Source: Siphonodentalium dalli (taxonomy: Eukaryota; Mollusca; Scaphopoda; Gadilida; Siphonodentaliidae). From it: a stretch of 64,000 nucleotides of DNA. How positions within the stretch are numbered: position 1 is the first letter of the stretch; every line of letters starts with the position of its first letter. Position numbers and translations under genes: made by a program. The notes below the pieces were generated by a model, which was not told the DNA's origin, ran no database searches, and worked only from the letters and a program-made list of their open reading frames with translations. This document shows, in pieces, positions 47,257 to 59,445 of this stretch. The stretch is from NCBI GenBank assembly GCA_032622095.1, contig CP136068.1, positions 13,125,729 to 13,189,728 on the forward strand. Reading direction: 5' to 3'.

Positions 47257-47565
47257 AATAAGGGTCAAGTGTGGCATATTTCATGACAGATGTTTGTCCG
47301 TGTTCCTCTCTACCACTGCATCCTAGTATGTGATCCTTGTCGGATTTTTGTACAGAATCCAACACGACATGGGTCCCATCACCACTAACTGTGTACGTGT
47401 TATCTGATACCAACTGACCGTGCAGTGTCCGGGTCCAGTGGTAAGTTATCGTGAGTCCATGATTATCAGGCTTGCTTGTGGATACAACACTGCAGGACAG
47501 AGTGAATGGTTTCCCGACTTCTGGATGTAGTGATGCAGGATTTATTCCATTATTTGTTGGCTGAG
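47257..47565 (-). CDS. Ig-domain exon 1 of the window (103 aa)
   Basis: This is the most upstream exon seen. The acceptor is a TTTCAG at 47566-47571 and the donor GTAAGT at 47256-47251. The domain opens with SQPTNNGINPASLHPEVGK, has the B-strand Cys in FTLSCSVV, the C-strand Trp in TYHWTR and the F-strand Cys in HILGCSG, so the core disulfide and tryptophan are kept. It is longer than its neighbours because of a segment between B and C (around SKPDNHGLT). It ends in LDPY plus one base, which joins the next exon to give YWPP. It lies 781 bases from the next exon, the shortest intron of the set. The upstream exon is beyond or hidden in 47.6-64 kb. Ig identity is secure; ligand and function are unknown. 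Confidence 0.82.
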
Positions 47566-48033
47566 CTGAAATAATATAAAAACTACTTATAACTTGACGT
47601 CTGTTGAATCTCAAGCAATGGTTCATGAAAGTCATATTCATCATAATGTTTATAATTGAAGTGAAATGTTCAGCATAAGTGAATAAAGTCAGTAAACAAC
47701 AAATGGCTAAGAAAATTGCTAATGTGCATCAGAAGCAATATGTTACAGTGCTTGCAACTCAAGTGACCCGTATATATTGGTGAAAGGATTGCATAATTGT
47801 CAGATTGATGGGGTTTATCCTAGCTTGTTTCAGTCTTTATTCCATACCACAATGGTTTCAGTCTTATTTGGTGGACGAAAGACTGTACAATGTGTTAATT
47901 TCACCAGGACAGCCAGACCAATGCACATATATAGAAACGATAACTCCATTGAGCGACAAACATATGTCGTTGGTATATTTGTCTACACTTCACAATCAGC
48001 TGAAAAAATCTTGATACCATGCATCTATATAAT
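47566..48033. other. Upstream intron, no exon seen
   Basis: Unassigned sequence between Ig exon 1 and the 48034 element. Confidence 0.35.
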
Positions 48034-48683
48034 AGCGAGTTTGCGATTTCAAACGGGTACGGGTACCGGTACGGGTACTGGTAGCTACCCGTACCGGTAC
48101 ACGTTTTGAAATCGCAAACTGTTTTACGGGTAGAATTAAGCATATCGACGGGTAGCAGCACAATATATATGATGTAGAGAAATTGTTATCCGCTTCGCTT
48201 TCTTGGCCGACGTTATACTTGTTGTTATGGTTATATGATGGACATCTGCGTGGATAATGGATTGCATTAACCAGGGACGAGGCGAAAGTGGAAGGGGTTG
48301 GCGTCTTTCTTTGACTCATTTTGGTAACATTTTCAATAATTCGCTTTCATAAGTAATTTCCCAGACCGTTCGAGTGTCGTCTAGAACAGATGGAATTTTC
48401 TGACTGAGAAAATATGTTATGATAGCACAAATATACAATTACGCTAATTTAATAATCCAACCATTATTCGGTGTAAAATGTGTTGGTTTAGACCCAGGGT
48501 CCAAGAATGTCCTACATGCATGCACTTTTAGTCAGATATAAGACCGAAAATGCCCCTTATATTAGTTGGGGAATATTTAGTCATATAACTGGTAATGGGT
48601 TGGAATCTTTCGAAGGGTCGGGCAAGGGAATATTCATCCCAAGAACTTGGATATTTGTCTGGGTCTAAACCCGGATGTAGGTA

Positions 48684-49387
48684 GAACAAGAGCTACACTG
48701 GGCGTGCAAAATACCCCCTCTCTTGGGTCGGCGGAAACTGGTAAAAAAGGGGCATAACTCTGGTAAAAATTGGCGGACGGAACTCAAATTTGAACTTGAC
48801 CTGTGTTTTGGTGGGAGAAAGTAATATACCAAATTATCATTGAATCCGATAAGCTCTAGTATAGTTATCATCCGGAAAACAAATTTCAGGGATTTTCTAA
48901 GTCAAATTACGTCAAATAAGGGGCATAACTCCGGTGAAAATTGGTGGACGGAACCCAAATTCGAACTTGAGCTGTCTTTTCTCCTAATAAACCCACATAC
49001 CAAATTTGATTGAAATCGGTTCACTCTAACTAACTCTGCCAGAACCCAAGTTCGAACTTGACCTGTGTTTTGGTGGGAGAAAGTAATATACCAAATTTGG
49101 ATTCATTCCGATAAACTATACTAAAGTTATCATCCGGACAACAACTTTCAAGGATTTTCTAAGTCAAAAAACATCAAATAAGGGGCATAACTCCGGTGAA
49201 AATTGGCGGGCGGAACCCAAATTCGAACTTGAACTTACTTTTCGGCTAATAAACCCACATACCAAATTTTATTGAATTTGGTTCACTCTAACTAAAGTTA
49301 TCATCCGGAAACCAGGTTAACGGACGGACGCCCGGACGGACAGACCAATACTATAATGCGGCCGTTTTTTCTTCAAACGGGCGTATA
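48684..49387. mobile_element. GGGCGT-ended element with tandem units, copy 1
   Basis: It starts GAGCTACACTGGGCGTGCAA and ATACCCCCTCTCTTGGG, contains CATAACTCTGGTAAAAATTG, TTGGTGGGAGAAAGTAATAT and TTATCATCCGGACAAC in several units, then ACGGACGCCCGGACGG, and ends TTCAAACGGGCGTATAAA. It is closely related to 60635-61603. Confidence 0.65.
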
Positions 49388-50240
49388 AAAATCAAACTTG
49401 TTAAATATAAAGGGTGTTTAATGGTACACTATTCATTATATGGTTCGAATAAAGAGCGTTTGCTTCACGTCTATGCGAAACAAAGAAAACAGCTAAAAGT
49501 CGATCTGATGACGGTAAGATTGTGCCGACTATGAGGTGTGTATATCAGTATTTGGTGTCACTATCGGCCACTACAATATACAACAGTCTTGGGGTTCAAA
49601 TGCGCCATGTCCGTTCAAAAGTCAAATATCTATATTAAAATGAGAAATCAGTCACCACCACATAAGGTACAATAACTGAACGGTTGTATTCAATCGTGTA
49701 ACACATTCACGGTGTACTTATGCACAAAGGGTCGATAGGGGACGTGGCGAGAGGGTGGGGTGTATCACCCCAACTTTTGTCGACAGTTGGATATTGCATA
49801 TACCTAACACACCAAAACATACGTTCAAATTATTCTGTCATTCAGTTTGATTTTCCAAAAATGTATTAGTGCGGATTTTTTTTTATAGTTTTAGACCAAC
49901 ATTTGCAAATATTCCTACTTTTGGTAGAAAAACATTCGGGCTATATGGTCAACAGCAGGTTGGAAATATCCAACAAATGTAAAGCTTGAGGAAAGTCAAT
50001 AATTTATCAATTTTCATGTTCAGATTTCAAAACGTTCTCACACCAGACCGAACCATGGTCGACCCGGTATGCCCTGGTCTAACCACATTCAGTGGCTCGT
50101 CAATACTGATCATTGATTTGTGAAAAACAAACCAGGGCGTGAATTTGCCTGGTGTTAGACCACTAGATGTTATGATTTTGCAATTTCCAGGTTCATATCT
50201 ACAAAACTGTTCTCGTACTGCATGGTCGGCAAGGTGGACC
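49388..50240. other. Interior of the 48034-50950 element, unassigned
   Basis: No gene. A C run of about 18 occurs at 50240-50257. Confidence 0.3.
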
Positions 50241-50950
50241 CCCCCCCCCCCCCCCCCATCACAGGACTTCTGCAACAAGACTACTTATCCATTTAGAACA
50301 GTCCACAATAATATTCAGGACAGTGAAGGATCAGTTGGGGGGGATCAGAGCCCAACGGCGTGCACAATTTGAATTACGCACAAACCTCTGTTTGGTGTGG
50401 TTTAAGGGGGTGTATAGTTGGGAATTTGAAGGTGGACACACCTTCTCAACGCGGAGACCCCCTATAATTACGTCCCTGTGTTGAGACTGCGTATAGCACC
50501 GCCAACTCACTCTCTTAATCATAACATGTCGAGAATCCCGGGGTTAGCCCCCCCAAATCACATTCCCAAAAAATAACATGGCATTACTTGAGTGAAGACA
50601 GTTGTCAGTAAACAAATCGGCGTTCCATAGTTATCTTAGTGTTAGAAGCCGCCTCGATACTTTGAACATAAAACATGGCTTAAATGACAAATGTATCAAT
50701 GAGATTTGGCAATTAAATCGTGCAATAAATAGATTAATGCATAGCTGACTGTTATTTCGTATAACTAATGTACTTTTGAGTGAGAAAACTTTAGCGAAAG
50801 ACTACCAGTCAACGGGATACATCTACCCGTTCCAAATCCCTATCGCTTTATGTGCTGCATTCAAAGTACGCAAATGACCGTGACGATTTTCACCGATCTA
50901 CCTGGATCTACCGGTACCCGTACCCGTCCGACGGGTATCGCAAACTCGCT

Positions 50951-51440
50951 AATGAAAGTATCAATATGAGACTGAAGCTCAACTTGGAGATGAGATAATG
51001 TCATATATTCAATGGTGTGACAATGAACTGACGCAAAGTATCAATATTTAAGTAATACTACAGCTGAATACTAGAGGTAAAACTGGAGAGCCATATGAAG
51101 TTTGGATCAATCGGATGGTAAATGATGGTTATAGAATGAAGAATTTAATTATTTAAAAAGTAAAATACAGTCAGCAGTCATGTTTTGCATCGAAAATCGT
51201 TAAAATTTGATAGTTCCCATATAGATATGATCCTAAACAAGAAGTAAACATTTCTTCAATAAATTTAGGCTGCAGCCTAGCTAGGGTACGTGTGCTGATA
51301 AATTCAAATATAAAAACCAAGATGGCCACCAAAGGCCATTGTTTTTCAACAAAACTATAAATGAAAGAGGTGTTGGAAAACATTGATGCAATCGGGTTAT
51401 ATACTTGTGCTTGTAGCTCTTTCATTTGACAACAGTCCAG
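50951..51440. repeat. Single diverged copy of the 164-bp family element
   Basis: AATGAAAGTATCAATATGAG, GAAGCTCAACTTGG, then GCCATATGAAGTTTGG, ATCGGATGG and AAGATGGCCACCAAAGGCCA match the start and unit words of the arrays at 20.3 and 33.7 kb. Confidence 0.6.
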
Positions 51441-51944
51441 CAGCCGAAATCAAATGTTAGTTTTCTGGTTTACAGTGATGGGCGATTCTTTGAAAATGTG
51501 ACATAAATTGAAAAAAATAAAACTCTGCCTCTATCATATTCTTATATGATTTAAGTTATATGAGATATCCAAATTAAATAATATGAAAATTTTGTCATTG
51601 TAACTAATTCCATTGTATTAAAAAAAATTGTTGATGACATGGTATAATTTTTTATAGTAATTCTCTGTTTTTTTTTACTTTAATTTCAAATAATCAGAAC
51701 TTGTCAGTTGTCCACTATTCATATGTGTTATCCTACACGTATGTTACCAATAGACCCCATCTAAGAGTTTTAAAAAACATTACATCAAAATTATCGATCA
51801 GTTCCTGTTTCAGGCGCATGAGTTTTCCTCCCCACCCCAATGTCCCGTACAACACTTTTATGAACAAAAGTTATCATTGTTTTCAAACAACAGATCAACA
51901 ATCCATACCAGATCAAATCTTCATAAGGTGCAAACCATAGTATT

Positions 51945-52270
51945 ACCTGGCTGAAATTTATTCCAGGATTGTAGACTGTATGCTGAAATTCCAGGGAATT
52001 CCAAGGATTCTGATACAAGTATATCTCGGAATATCTCGGAATAAGCTGGACTTTTTCTAAGGAAATAATTCCATAGAAAACCAGGATATTCCAGAGTTCA
52101 AATATTCCAGAGAAGCTGGAAAACCCTGGACTTTGTAATAAAGCAAAATAGGCATGATATTAAAAAGTCCAGCATGCTGGAAAACACTGGAATTGTGTTG
52201 TGTTAAGATCTTAGCTAGAATCTAAAAGTCCAGGGTGCTGGAAAACCCTGGAATTTCTTGATAGGTCTCC
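51945..52270. repeat. CCAGG/CCTGG palindromic minisatellite, copy 1
   Basis: Variants of GCTGGAAAACCCTGGA, AAAGTCCAGCATGCTGGAAA and CCAGGGAATTCC recur over 320 bases. The same words dominate 55925-56275 and appear at 58386-58410. Confidence 0.7.
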
Positions 52271-52956
52271 CAGACCCTGAAACAATTATAAACAGGGATT
52301 CTAAATTTAGCCATCTGCTTTACTATAGACATTTGATACTGGTACACTTTGTATCTAATACAATGTGTGTTGATCTAGGCTATCTGGGTCAAATTTGAAT
52401 TTTAACAGAATGAATACTGCTGTTTCTTGGCTCAAGGAGTCTTCACACTATCACATGCAGGTTTAATTAACTGTTCTGTTATGCTTTTGTTTTCTAGAAA
52501 TCATTGAGTCTTTATACTCTATATCAAATTGCTTATAATGAACACTGATACTTTCCAACAGAGAACACATTTATATGTGAAAAGAGATCATTTCTTCAGT
52601 TGTTTTGTTTTTGTGATGGTCTGTTAACTCAGTGTTACAAGATTCCACAGCATCTGCCTGCACAGGGAAACTATTTTTCATCTCTGGAGAGTACTATATT
52701 ATAAACAATTTTGTTTTTAATTATATCATTATGAAACTTCAAAACATGAGATTAATATAAATATAATTATTATTATGGCATCTTTCTCTTTACTATAAGA
52801 ATCAAATTTGTGTATTAATTAAATTACCACAGTACACATTGCAGATCGAGCCATATTGACAGCTCTGTATGGATATACATCCCGTGATCTTCTGTAATCA
52901 ATTTTCATTTGAGTTTTCTTAGCTAAAGGGATCTTTTATGGTTCACTCTGATTTTT
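52271..52956. other. AT-rich sequence, nothing recognised
   Basis: No exon, element end or repeat could be named. Confidence 0.3.
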
Positions 52957-53615
52957 ATACCCCCTTTTTAAAAAAAGAGGGGTATACTGTTTTGCAGCTG
53001 TCCATCCGTGCGTCCATACATACGTCCATCCGATGTCTGTTCATATCACAATTGAACAGTAGTGCTCGGATATCAATGAAATTAGGTATGGATGTTCACT
53101 ACTATGAGGATATTAAATAGAGGGTTCCATCGTTTTGTTCGGATTTTCCATTCTAGAGTTATTCATCTTTGTTTATCTTGAAATGTTGGCTTTTTGGTCT
53201 GTCTGGTGTCTGTTCATGTCGTAACTTCAACAGTTGTGCTGGGATCTCAATGAAATTTGGTATGGGTGTTCACTACTATGAGGGCATTCAATAGAGGATT
53301 CCATCGTTTTGTTCGGATATTCCTTTCTAGAGTTATACATCTTTGTTTATTTGGAAATGTTGGCTGTTTGGTCCATCCGATGTCTGTTAAGTAACTTGAA
53401 CAGTAATGATCGCATCTCAATGAAATTTTGTATTTATGTTCACCACTATGAGGACATTTAATGGCACATTCAAATGTTTGTTTTGGTTTTTTGTTCTATA
53501 GTTATTCATCTTTGTTTATATGAAAATGCTGATTTTTGGGTCCATCTGTCTGAGTATAGCCGTCATAAGTTACAGACATGCCCACACTAGACGGTATGCC
53601 ACGAGGGGGTATATG
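52957..53615. mobile_element. ATACCCCC-ended element with three units of about 172 bp
   Basis: The left end ATACCCCCTTTTTAAAAAAA folds with AGAGGGGTAT, and the right end is CGAGGGGGTATA. Units contain TCAATGAAATT..GTATG, GTTCACTACTATGAGG and GTTATTCATCTTTGTTTA at steps of about 172. CCATCCGTGCGTCCATAC near the left end is the usual GGACG-type run, inverted. No ORF has a domain. Confidence 0.65.
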
Positions 53616-53799
53616 CAATGGACGACAGTCCATCTCTTGTTGTTGATGGAATGCACTCCCTGGTGTTCCCGCAAGTATATAGCACAGCATATGTAGACAT
53701 CCTCATTTCCCTCACTTTTGACAATCTGTTTGAGACATATGTGTATACCTCAAAGGCAATTACATTGATCTATCCTGTAAACAATCCTGCTGCAACGAG

Positions 53800-55090
53800 A
53801 GTGAGGGGGTTTAACAGAATGCTGGTAAAAAAAACGTGTCAACTGAGCACAGTATATGTTATACTGCTGCATAACTTAATTAATTAATTATTTGTATGCC
53901 ATCAGAACAAGATGTTCTACAAGGATGATTCAAGTGTCCCGCAGGTAACATAAAAAAAATGGCACTATCTCAGATTAATTTACTCCACATAATTTGACTT
54001 TATTTCAGCTTCAGTACTTATGCATTAAAAATCGGTACAATTCCTTTTATTTTCCAGACTGAAGAAGCCAAACATCAAAGAAACACTTATTTGAATTTGG
54101 GTCTCACAGAGCCAAAGCTGTCAAACTGTTGATGGAGGGAAGTCATACTTTAGTAATATGCAAATTTTGTGGCCACAATTTTCTTTCCGACATAGAATGA
54201 ATGTAATAATTTTCTAACTAAAATTCCAGAAAAAGGGTTAATATTTGAATAAAACTCATGTGTAAAGTTTAGCCAGTACTTAACCAATCATATCATAATT
54301 ATATTAAATATTGTTTGTAAATTCAATAGTTACCAATGTTAAGAAATTGTTGATACTCTGCCAGAAGGTAATTATACCTTGAAATGTAAATGTGATAAAA
54401 ACTATTTTGTTTTCATTTCAGAGTTATTGCATAGAAATTTCACTATCAGTGACAGGGAGCTGGGTTTGAAGATAAGGGATCGAATCAAGATCCTTAGAAA
54501 TTCTTACAAGGGTGAGAAATCAATTACATTTATATATAATTATTATTTCTTTCATTTATTAATACATGTACAACTGCAATAAAACACATAAACTAAAAAA
54601 TAAAAACCAATTAAAATGATGTATGTATAGCATTAGTGCTGGGCAGTATTTATAATTGGTACGAATTTCAATACAGTTTCTGTTGATTTTTTTTTAATCG
54701 ATACCCAAGTCGAAATAGAGTCGTGGTTTGCATGAATATTTGAGACAAAGGTGTAATTATTAAAAGGCAATTGCCTAATCAATACCACTGCAAAATTAGT
54801 GAGAGGTTTTAACAGAATGCTCTTGAAAAAGGGTATAAATTGACCATTTACAATGTAGCCCTTTGAAATATGTTTAACAACATAAATACAATAAACGATA
54901 GTGTCCCGGTAACATCGAAGAATGGCAGATTGCAGATGAACTCTACATAAAATCACTGTATTTCAGCTTTAGTACTTATGCAATAAAAATCTGTACAATT
55001 CCTTATTTTTTTTATTTTCCAGACTGATGAAGCCAAGCCACCAAGAATCAAATTCATTCAAATTTGGGTCTCAGAGTTATGCCCCTTTTC
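53800..55090. repeat. Pair of diverged direct repeats 1 kb apart
   Basis: TTTAACAGAATGCT, then ATTTCAGCTTCAGTACTTATGC, GTACAATTCCTT, TTTTCCAGACTGA, GAAGCCAA and ATTTGGGTCTCA occur at 53811-54115 and again at 54808-55072. The copies may belong to one tandem-unit element. Confidence 0.6.
54422..54511 (+). CDS. Exon-like 90-base segment (uncertain)
   Basis: A TTTTGTTTTCATTTCAG acceptor ends at 54421 and a GTGAGA donor starts at 54512. The open frame is phase 1-1 and reads SDRELGLKIRDRIKILR, a charged, probably helical stretch. I do not recognise it. It could be a transposase exon remnant inside the candidate 6.7-kb element, or chance. Confidence 0.2.
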
Positions 55091-55924
55091 AAATTAGAAT
55101 TTGCTGATTATTTTGTTTTCATTTGATAACTTGAATAGTATTTGACAGAATATCAAGAAACTCAGAAATTTATTCTGTGGATTAATCACATGAAAATAGT
55201 GGTTAAGTTAAATTTTGGGTTCTGTTCAACTATTTCTGACAGAGGTGTTTACGACTTAGAATAATACAATTTGCTATTATTTTGTGGTCCAGATAATAAC
55301 TTGTTCCAATACTCTCAGGTGCCTAATAATCGTGTCGGCACAATTACTAATATTGGAGAGTTTAATTCCAAATGATCACTATTATTTGACATTGGGACAA
55401 TAGAGTGAAATTGGCATGACTTATTAATTACCAATATTAAACCATCATGATTATTAGGCATCTGAGTGTACCGTAAGTATGATAGTATTAGTATTTAGTA
55501 CATTTTCCCCACAACCACTTGCTATAAAATATTTTAATTTTATGATTCTTGATAAAATCAATGCCCCATAATTGAAAACCATTTTGGGGGGGGGGGGGCC
55601 TAAGGGGCCTTTCATGTAAATTTGTTTTTAATGATTTGTTGTTTATTAAACAGTTTATACACTTCGATCCTTGTGTTAGGTCAGTTATTTTAAACCATTC
55701 TGGAGGACCAATACTTTTCAATCATACTGTTGGCCAAATATTATCTACAAATATTTTGAACAATTAATTATTGTGATTAATTTCATGGCTGAATGATGAC
55801 ATTATGCAATATATGTAAAGGTTTGTAAATTTAAAAAAAAATTTAAACCTGCTTAAATACAGTATAACAGCTAACATTTACCTCAAATCCTAGTTTTTAT
55901 ATGTAGCATGAAATAATTCTTGCT
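55091..55924. other. AT-rich sequence with G10-type run
   Basis: ATAATCGTG (55328) and the nearby ATCATGATTATTAGGCA (55444) flank a short inverted pair around CACCTGAGAG-type words. A G run lies at 55586-55598. No gene. Confidence 0.3.
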
Positions 55925-56275
55925 TATTCCAGGGGTTTCCAGACATTCTGTGGTTCTTTTTTAACACTGGAATTCTGTGATGCTAGAATTCCAGCATGCT
56001 GGAAATACCTGGAATTCCAGCATGTGTTGGAAATACCTGGAATTCCAGCATATGCTGGAAATACCTGGAATTCCAGTGTGCTGGAATTACCTGGATTGAA
56101 CATGGTGCTATTTTCCAGGTTTATCCAGGATTTTTGCTGGTTCTCTTCTGAACCCGGAATTCCCTGGATTTCCCTGGAATTCCAGGGCGGCCAATACCGC
56201 AGATTACCTACTTTTCCAGGCTTTTCCAGGACTAGAATACCCTGGTATTACCTGGATTCCAGGCTTTAAACGAGA
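55925..56275. repeat. CCTGGAATTCCAG minisatellite, copy 2
   Basis: ACCTGGAATTCCAGCATGCT-type units (about 26-28 bases) repeat four times at 55990-56090, followed by looser variants. Each unit is nearly palindromic. Confidence 0.85.
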
Positions 56276-57960
56276 GGCCGATCACGATCGGCAGATGTTT
56301 AGCCCATACCTTGGCGATAGCGACTAGTCATAATTGATAATTTGTCAAAGATATGATCACAGGAATTAATCCATATATCAGTACCCAACTTGAAATCAAA
56401 AGCTCAAATAATTTGTTTTAAGGAAGGGTTAAAGTATTTGGGGTGGGAGGAGTAGTTTTAAATCTCATAACTCTGTCCCTATTCACCCAAGGACCTCTCA
56501 CTGTGAGATCCAATGGCTTAGTGATTTCGGAGAACATGTTTAGGAGTTTAAGTTAACTCATTGGAAGCAAAGGTGATAAATCCCTATCTTTAACACTTTT
56601 GACATGCCAGATATTCAAAATTTATTCACTTCTAAAGAGAAATTATAATTTGTTGACAAGCCAGACTGCTTAGAATGACATACATGTAGGCGATTCCATC
56701 TCATATTTAAATGGTGCTTTAATTACGCCCCCCCCCCCCCTTCCCCCATTCTCCCCAGTTATTTCTTTATCAAACATGGACAGATATAAGATCAGATCTG
56801 ACCTGTGTATTAAATAAGATTAAGTGTTTCATAACAGGGGTGTATGCATGGTTTTCAAAAATATATGTAGTTTATACAATTCAAAAGTATTATCTATATA
56901 ATGTTATACAGACATAATATGATGAGGATGCTTGCCCCTATGACCACTAAATCGTTCATATAAAAGAAAGTAAGTTAGCCCTCAATTAAATGGTTTCACA
57001 CATTACAATGTTTTACAAGTAGCTTGGACACTAAAAGCCACAACCTTCAATGTTAATCTTCTAAGTGCTCTGTGGCCCCTAAAATTCAATCAACCATGAA
57101 AATATGAACAAATGGGAAAATAAGGTTCCTGGAAACACTAACATCTACCATATTGATTTTCAAAACAAGTCATCACTTACAATAGTCATGTATATTTATC
57201 TGCCTGATTCCCATTGCATAGATAAATCATATTGGCCATCAGCTGTTATTTTAATTTCAAATTGAAAGCACATGTCTGAAGGGTTAATATATTTTTCAAA
57301 AATCAATTAATCAGTCAAAACCAAAATTGATATAAGTGAATAAATAGTGTGCAAAGATACCCAACAGATATTAAGAGATATGAGGAAGAGTCCATGTACA
57401 TTATAGCATGTGTCTATGGAAACCTTGGAAAGGGTTAATTATTTTTGAAGCAAATTAATGATTTAGAAGACACTAAGTCTTATATAGGTGAGTGGGGGCT
57501 CTTATCTCACCCTGTAATGCAATTTCAAGAATAGGATAAACAACAGTCTTATGCTGCCATAAATCAATTTGACAGTTAGAATAAACAAACAGCCAGCCAC
57601 AAGTGTTGTTTATCTTGACCACCAGAGCTCTGTATAATATGTCATCACTCATTTCATAACAGATTTCACTTGGAATGACAACATCTATAAAATGCCCTCT
57701 CATATACTCTGGATGTTCACATGGTAATTTATTGATATCATTATATTACATGAAACTATTGCAATAAAATCTTCATATTTTCAAAACAGGATATCACACC
57801 TAATTAATCGTATAAAACTAAAATAAATGAAAGTGTCAATATTTTTTATTATTAAACTTTTTTTTATTGTTATTAAAGTTAAAACAAAATTTAATATTTG
57901 TATCTGTTTGTATATGCTAAATTTAGCAAGGAGCTAAATATAAAAAAATCCAATTTTTTT
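56276..57960. other. Unassigned AT-rich sequence
   Basis: A C-rich run lies at 56727-56737. The 76-codon minus frame at 57473-57703 has no recognisable domain. Confidence 0.3.
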
Positions 57961-58378
57961 TTAAAAATGTTTTTTCTCGAAAAAGGGTCATAACTCCTTT
58001 AAAATTAATCGGATCAAACCCATATTCGAACTCGATCTGTATTTTGGGCTGTGAAACTCACATACCAAATTTGGTTCCAATCAGATAAAAAATGTTTGAG
58101 TTATGGCAGAATGCGTGAATTCTAAGTTGAAAAAGGGCCATAACTCTGTAACAAAATCTCGGATCAAACCCAAATTTGAACTCGATCTGTATTTTGGACT
58201 GAGAAACCCATATACAATTTGGTTTCGATCGGATAGAAAATGTTTGAGTTATCGCATTACTCGTAAAGTGTCTACGGACAGACAGACGGACGGACAGACA
58301 GACAGACAGACGGACGAACGACGAGTGGTCAATCCGGGCAACGACACTATGTTTACCATACTATGGTATGGGTAAACA
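57961..58378. mobile_element. Two-unit element with GGACAGACAGACGG run
   Basis: Two units with GGGYCATAACTC, TCGGATCAAACCC, GAACTCGATCTGTATTTTGG and CATACCAAATTTGG or a variant, then CGGACAGACAGAC runs, and the palindrome TGTTTACCATAC/GTATGGGTAAACA at the right end. It belongs to the same general word set as the TCATCCGG elements. Confidence 0.6.
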
Positions 58379-58518
58379 TAAAAAGTCTGGAATTCCAGGG
58401 AATTCTAGGTTTTATTTCAGCTAGGTAAGAGCATTTTCCATTATACTGGCATTATTATAAGATTATTATACATTTAAAAATGTCCCGTACAACACTATAT
58501 ATGGTGTTGTACGGGACA

Positions 58519-59445
58519 TGTCCATACAACACCAGGAAAAATCAATCGTTCCATTTACTAAAATGTCAATTTTCAAATACTAACAAATGCACCTCACATT
58601 ATGTACACTTGTTGTTAATATAACAATGGTAAGTAGTTTGTAATTATTTGTATTTAACACAACTGACCAAGGCACTACTGGGGTTAATATCCATGTGGTC
58701 CAACTATAATAGTATACCACATGTCAAATTTGGTATGGTAATAGATATCTGTACACATTGGGCGATCATATAATAGTGGATATCAATTAATGCATTAGAA
58801 AATAATGCATATTAAATTAACCACCATGGCACTTCAATGGTTAACTAGCTTGCTGACTTAACTGAATGACAGTGTAGCAATATATTTTGAATGAAATTAA
58901 CCCCTACATTTTCAGCCTTGATGTTTATCACCCAAAATAAGGTTATAAGGTTTGACAAAATGTTAACTCCAGGGGGGGAGGGGAATAAGTTATGTATCAT
59001 TGTGTCAAATCTGTGTAATACAATAGGAGTAATAGGAGTAGACCAGTTCACTGGCGTATGAAAGTACCAGCCATAGCATTTCAATGGTTAACTGACATGT
59101 AGTGATAAATAACTGTGTAGAAATTATGTGGCAAACTTGACTGAAATTGGGAATTTGAATTCATTTGGAGTTCTGGCCTACTTTGAGTAAGGTGGCATTT
59201 GATCTGAAGAAGTAACTTGATTCAGGATTTATTATGGACTAGCAGGGTTACCCGGCGTTGCCCAGGTTAATGTATGCTGTGGATATTTGTTGAGAATAGA
59301 GAATACTCTTGCTTAAAGTTTTCTTTATAAATTGTATATTTAAATAGCATCACAAAACATGATTATTACAGTCATGGAATATAAGTAGTGGCTCACCTTG
59401 TCAATTATCATTCTGTTTATCGCGATTAATCCGTTCCACCAATAA
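58519..59445. other. Unassigned sequence
   Basis: GGGTTACCCGGCGTTGCCCA at 59247 is a short word I have seen widely repeated in invertebrate genomes. Nothing else is recognised. Confidence 0.3.

Larger units (their letters stand above)
967..47565 (-). other. Partial multi-exon IgSF gene, seven Ig-domain exons visible
   Basis: Seven minus-strand exons, each one Ig-like domain, lie in one orientation over 46.6 kb. All are symmetric phase 1-1: each ends with the T of a split codon before GTAAGT or GTGAGT, and each starts with two bases after an AG acceptor. Splicing in order recreates linkers such as YWPP, HYPP, QYPP, QYAP, QFPA and NYAP, the usual Ig-Ig linker type. Exon lengths are all multiples of three (309, 249, 288, 285, 279, 273, 288). 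Introns are 781, 19000, 7295, 6939, 7407 and 3206 bases. Tandem Ig domains suggest an extracellular adhesion or recognition protein (hemicentin-, nephrin- or CD22-like layouts are possible), but no signal peptide, membrane anchor or cytoplasmic part is visible, so the family cannot be named. One gene is inferred from orientation, phase and linkers. Extra exons in the 19-kb intron are possible. Confidence 0.8.
48034..50950. mobile_element. Candidate 2.9-kb inverted-repeat element
   Basis: The left end AGCGAGTTTGCGAT and right end ATCGCAAACTCGCT are exact complements; AAT flanks both sides as a possible 3-bp duplication. Next to the left end a palindrome (GTTTGCGATTTCAAACGGGT ... GTTTTGAAATCGCAAAC) encloses GGTACCGGTACGGG words; next to the right end is CCGGTACCCGTACCCG. 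The interior includes the element at 48684-49387. No transposase frame is seen. Confidence 0.5.
51841..58518. mobile_element. Candidate 6.7-kb element bounded by TGTCCCGTACAACAC
   Basis: TGTCCCGTACAACAC occurs at 51841-51855, again at 58481-58495, and as its complement at 58504-58518. The two right-hand copies form a 38-bp palindrome. The outer pair is inverted, as expected for terminal repeats. The interior holds tandem and palindromic repeats and one exon-like piece at 54422-54511. No transposase is recognised and no clear target duplication was found, so the call is tentative. Confidence 0.35.

Noticed and set aside
48665-48871. Minus frames such as those at 48665, 60557 and 61055 with near-identical peptides
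   Set aside because: They fall in homologous units of GGGCGT-ended repeats, so the similarity is due to the repeat, not to protein conservation.
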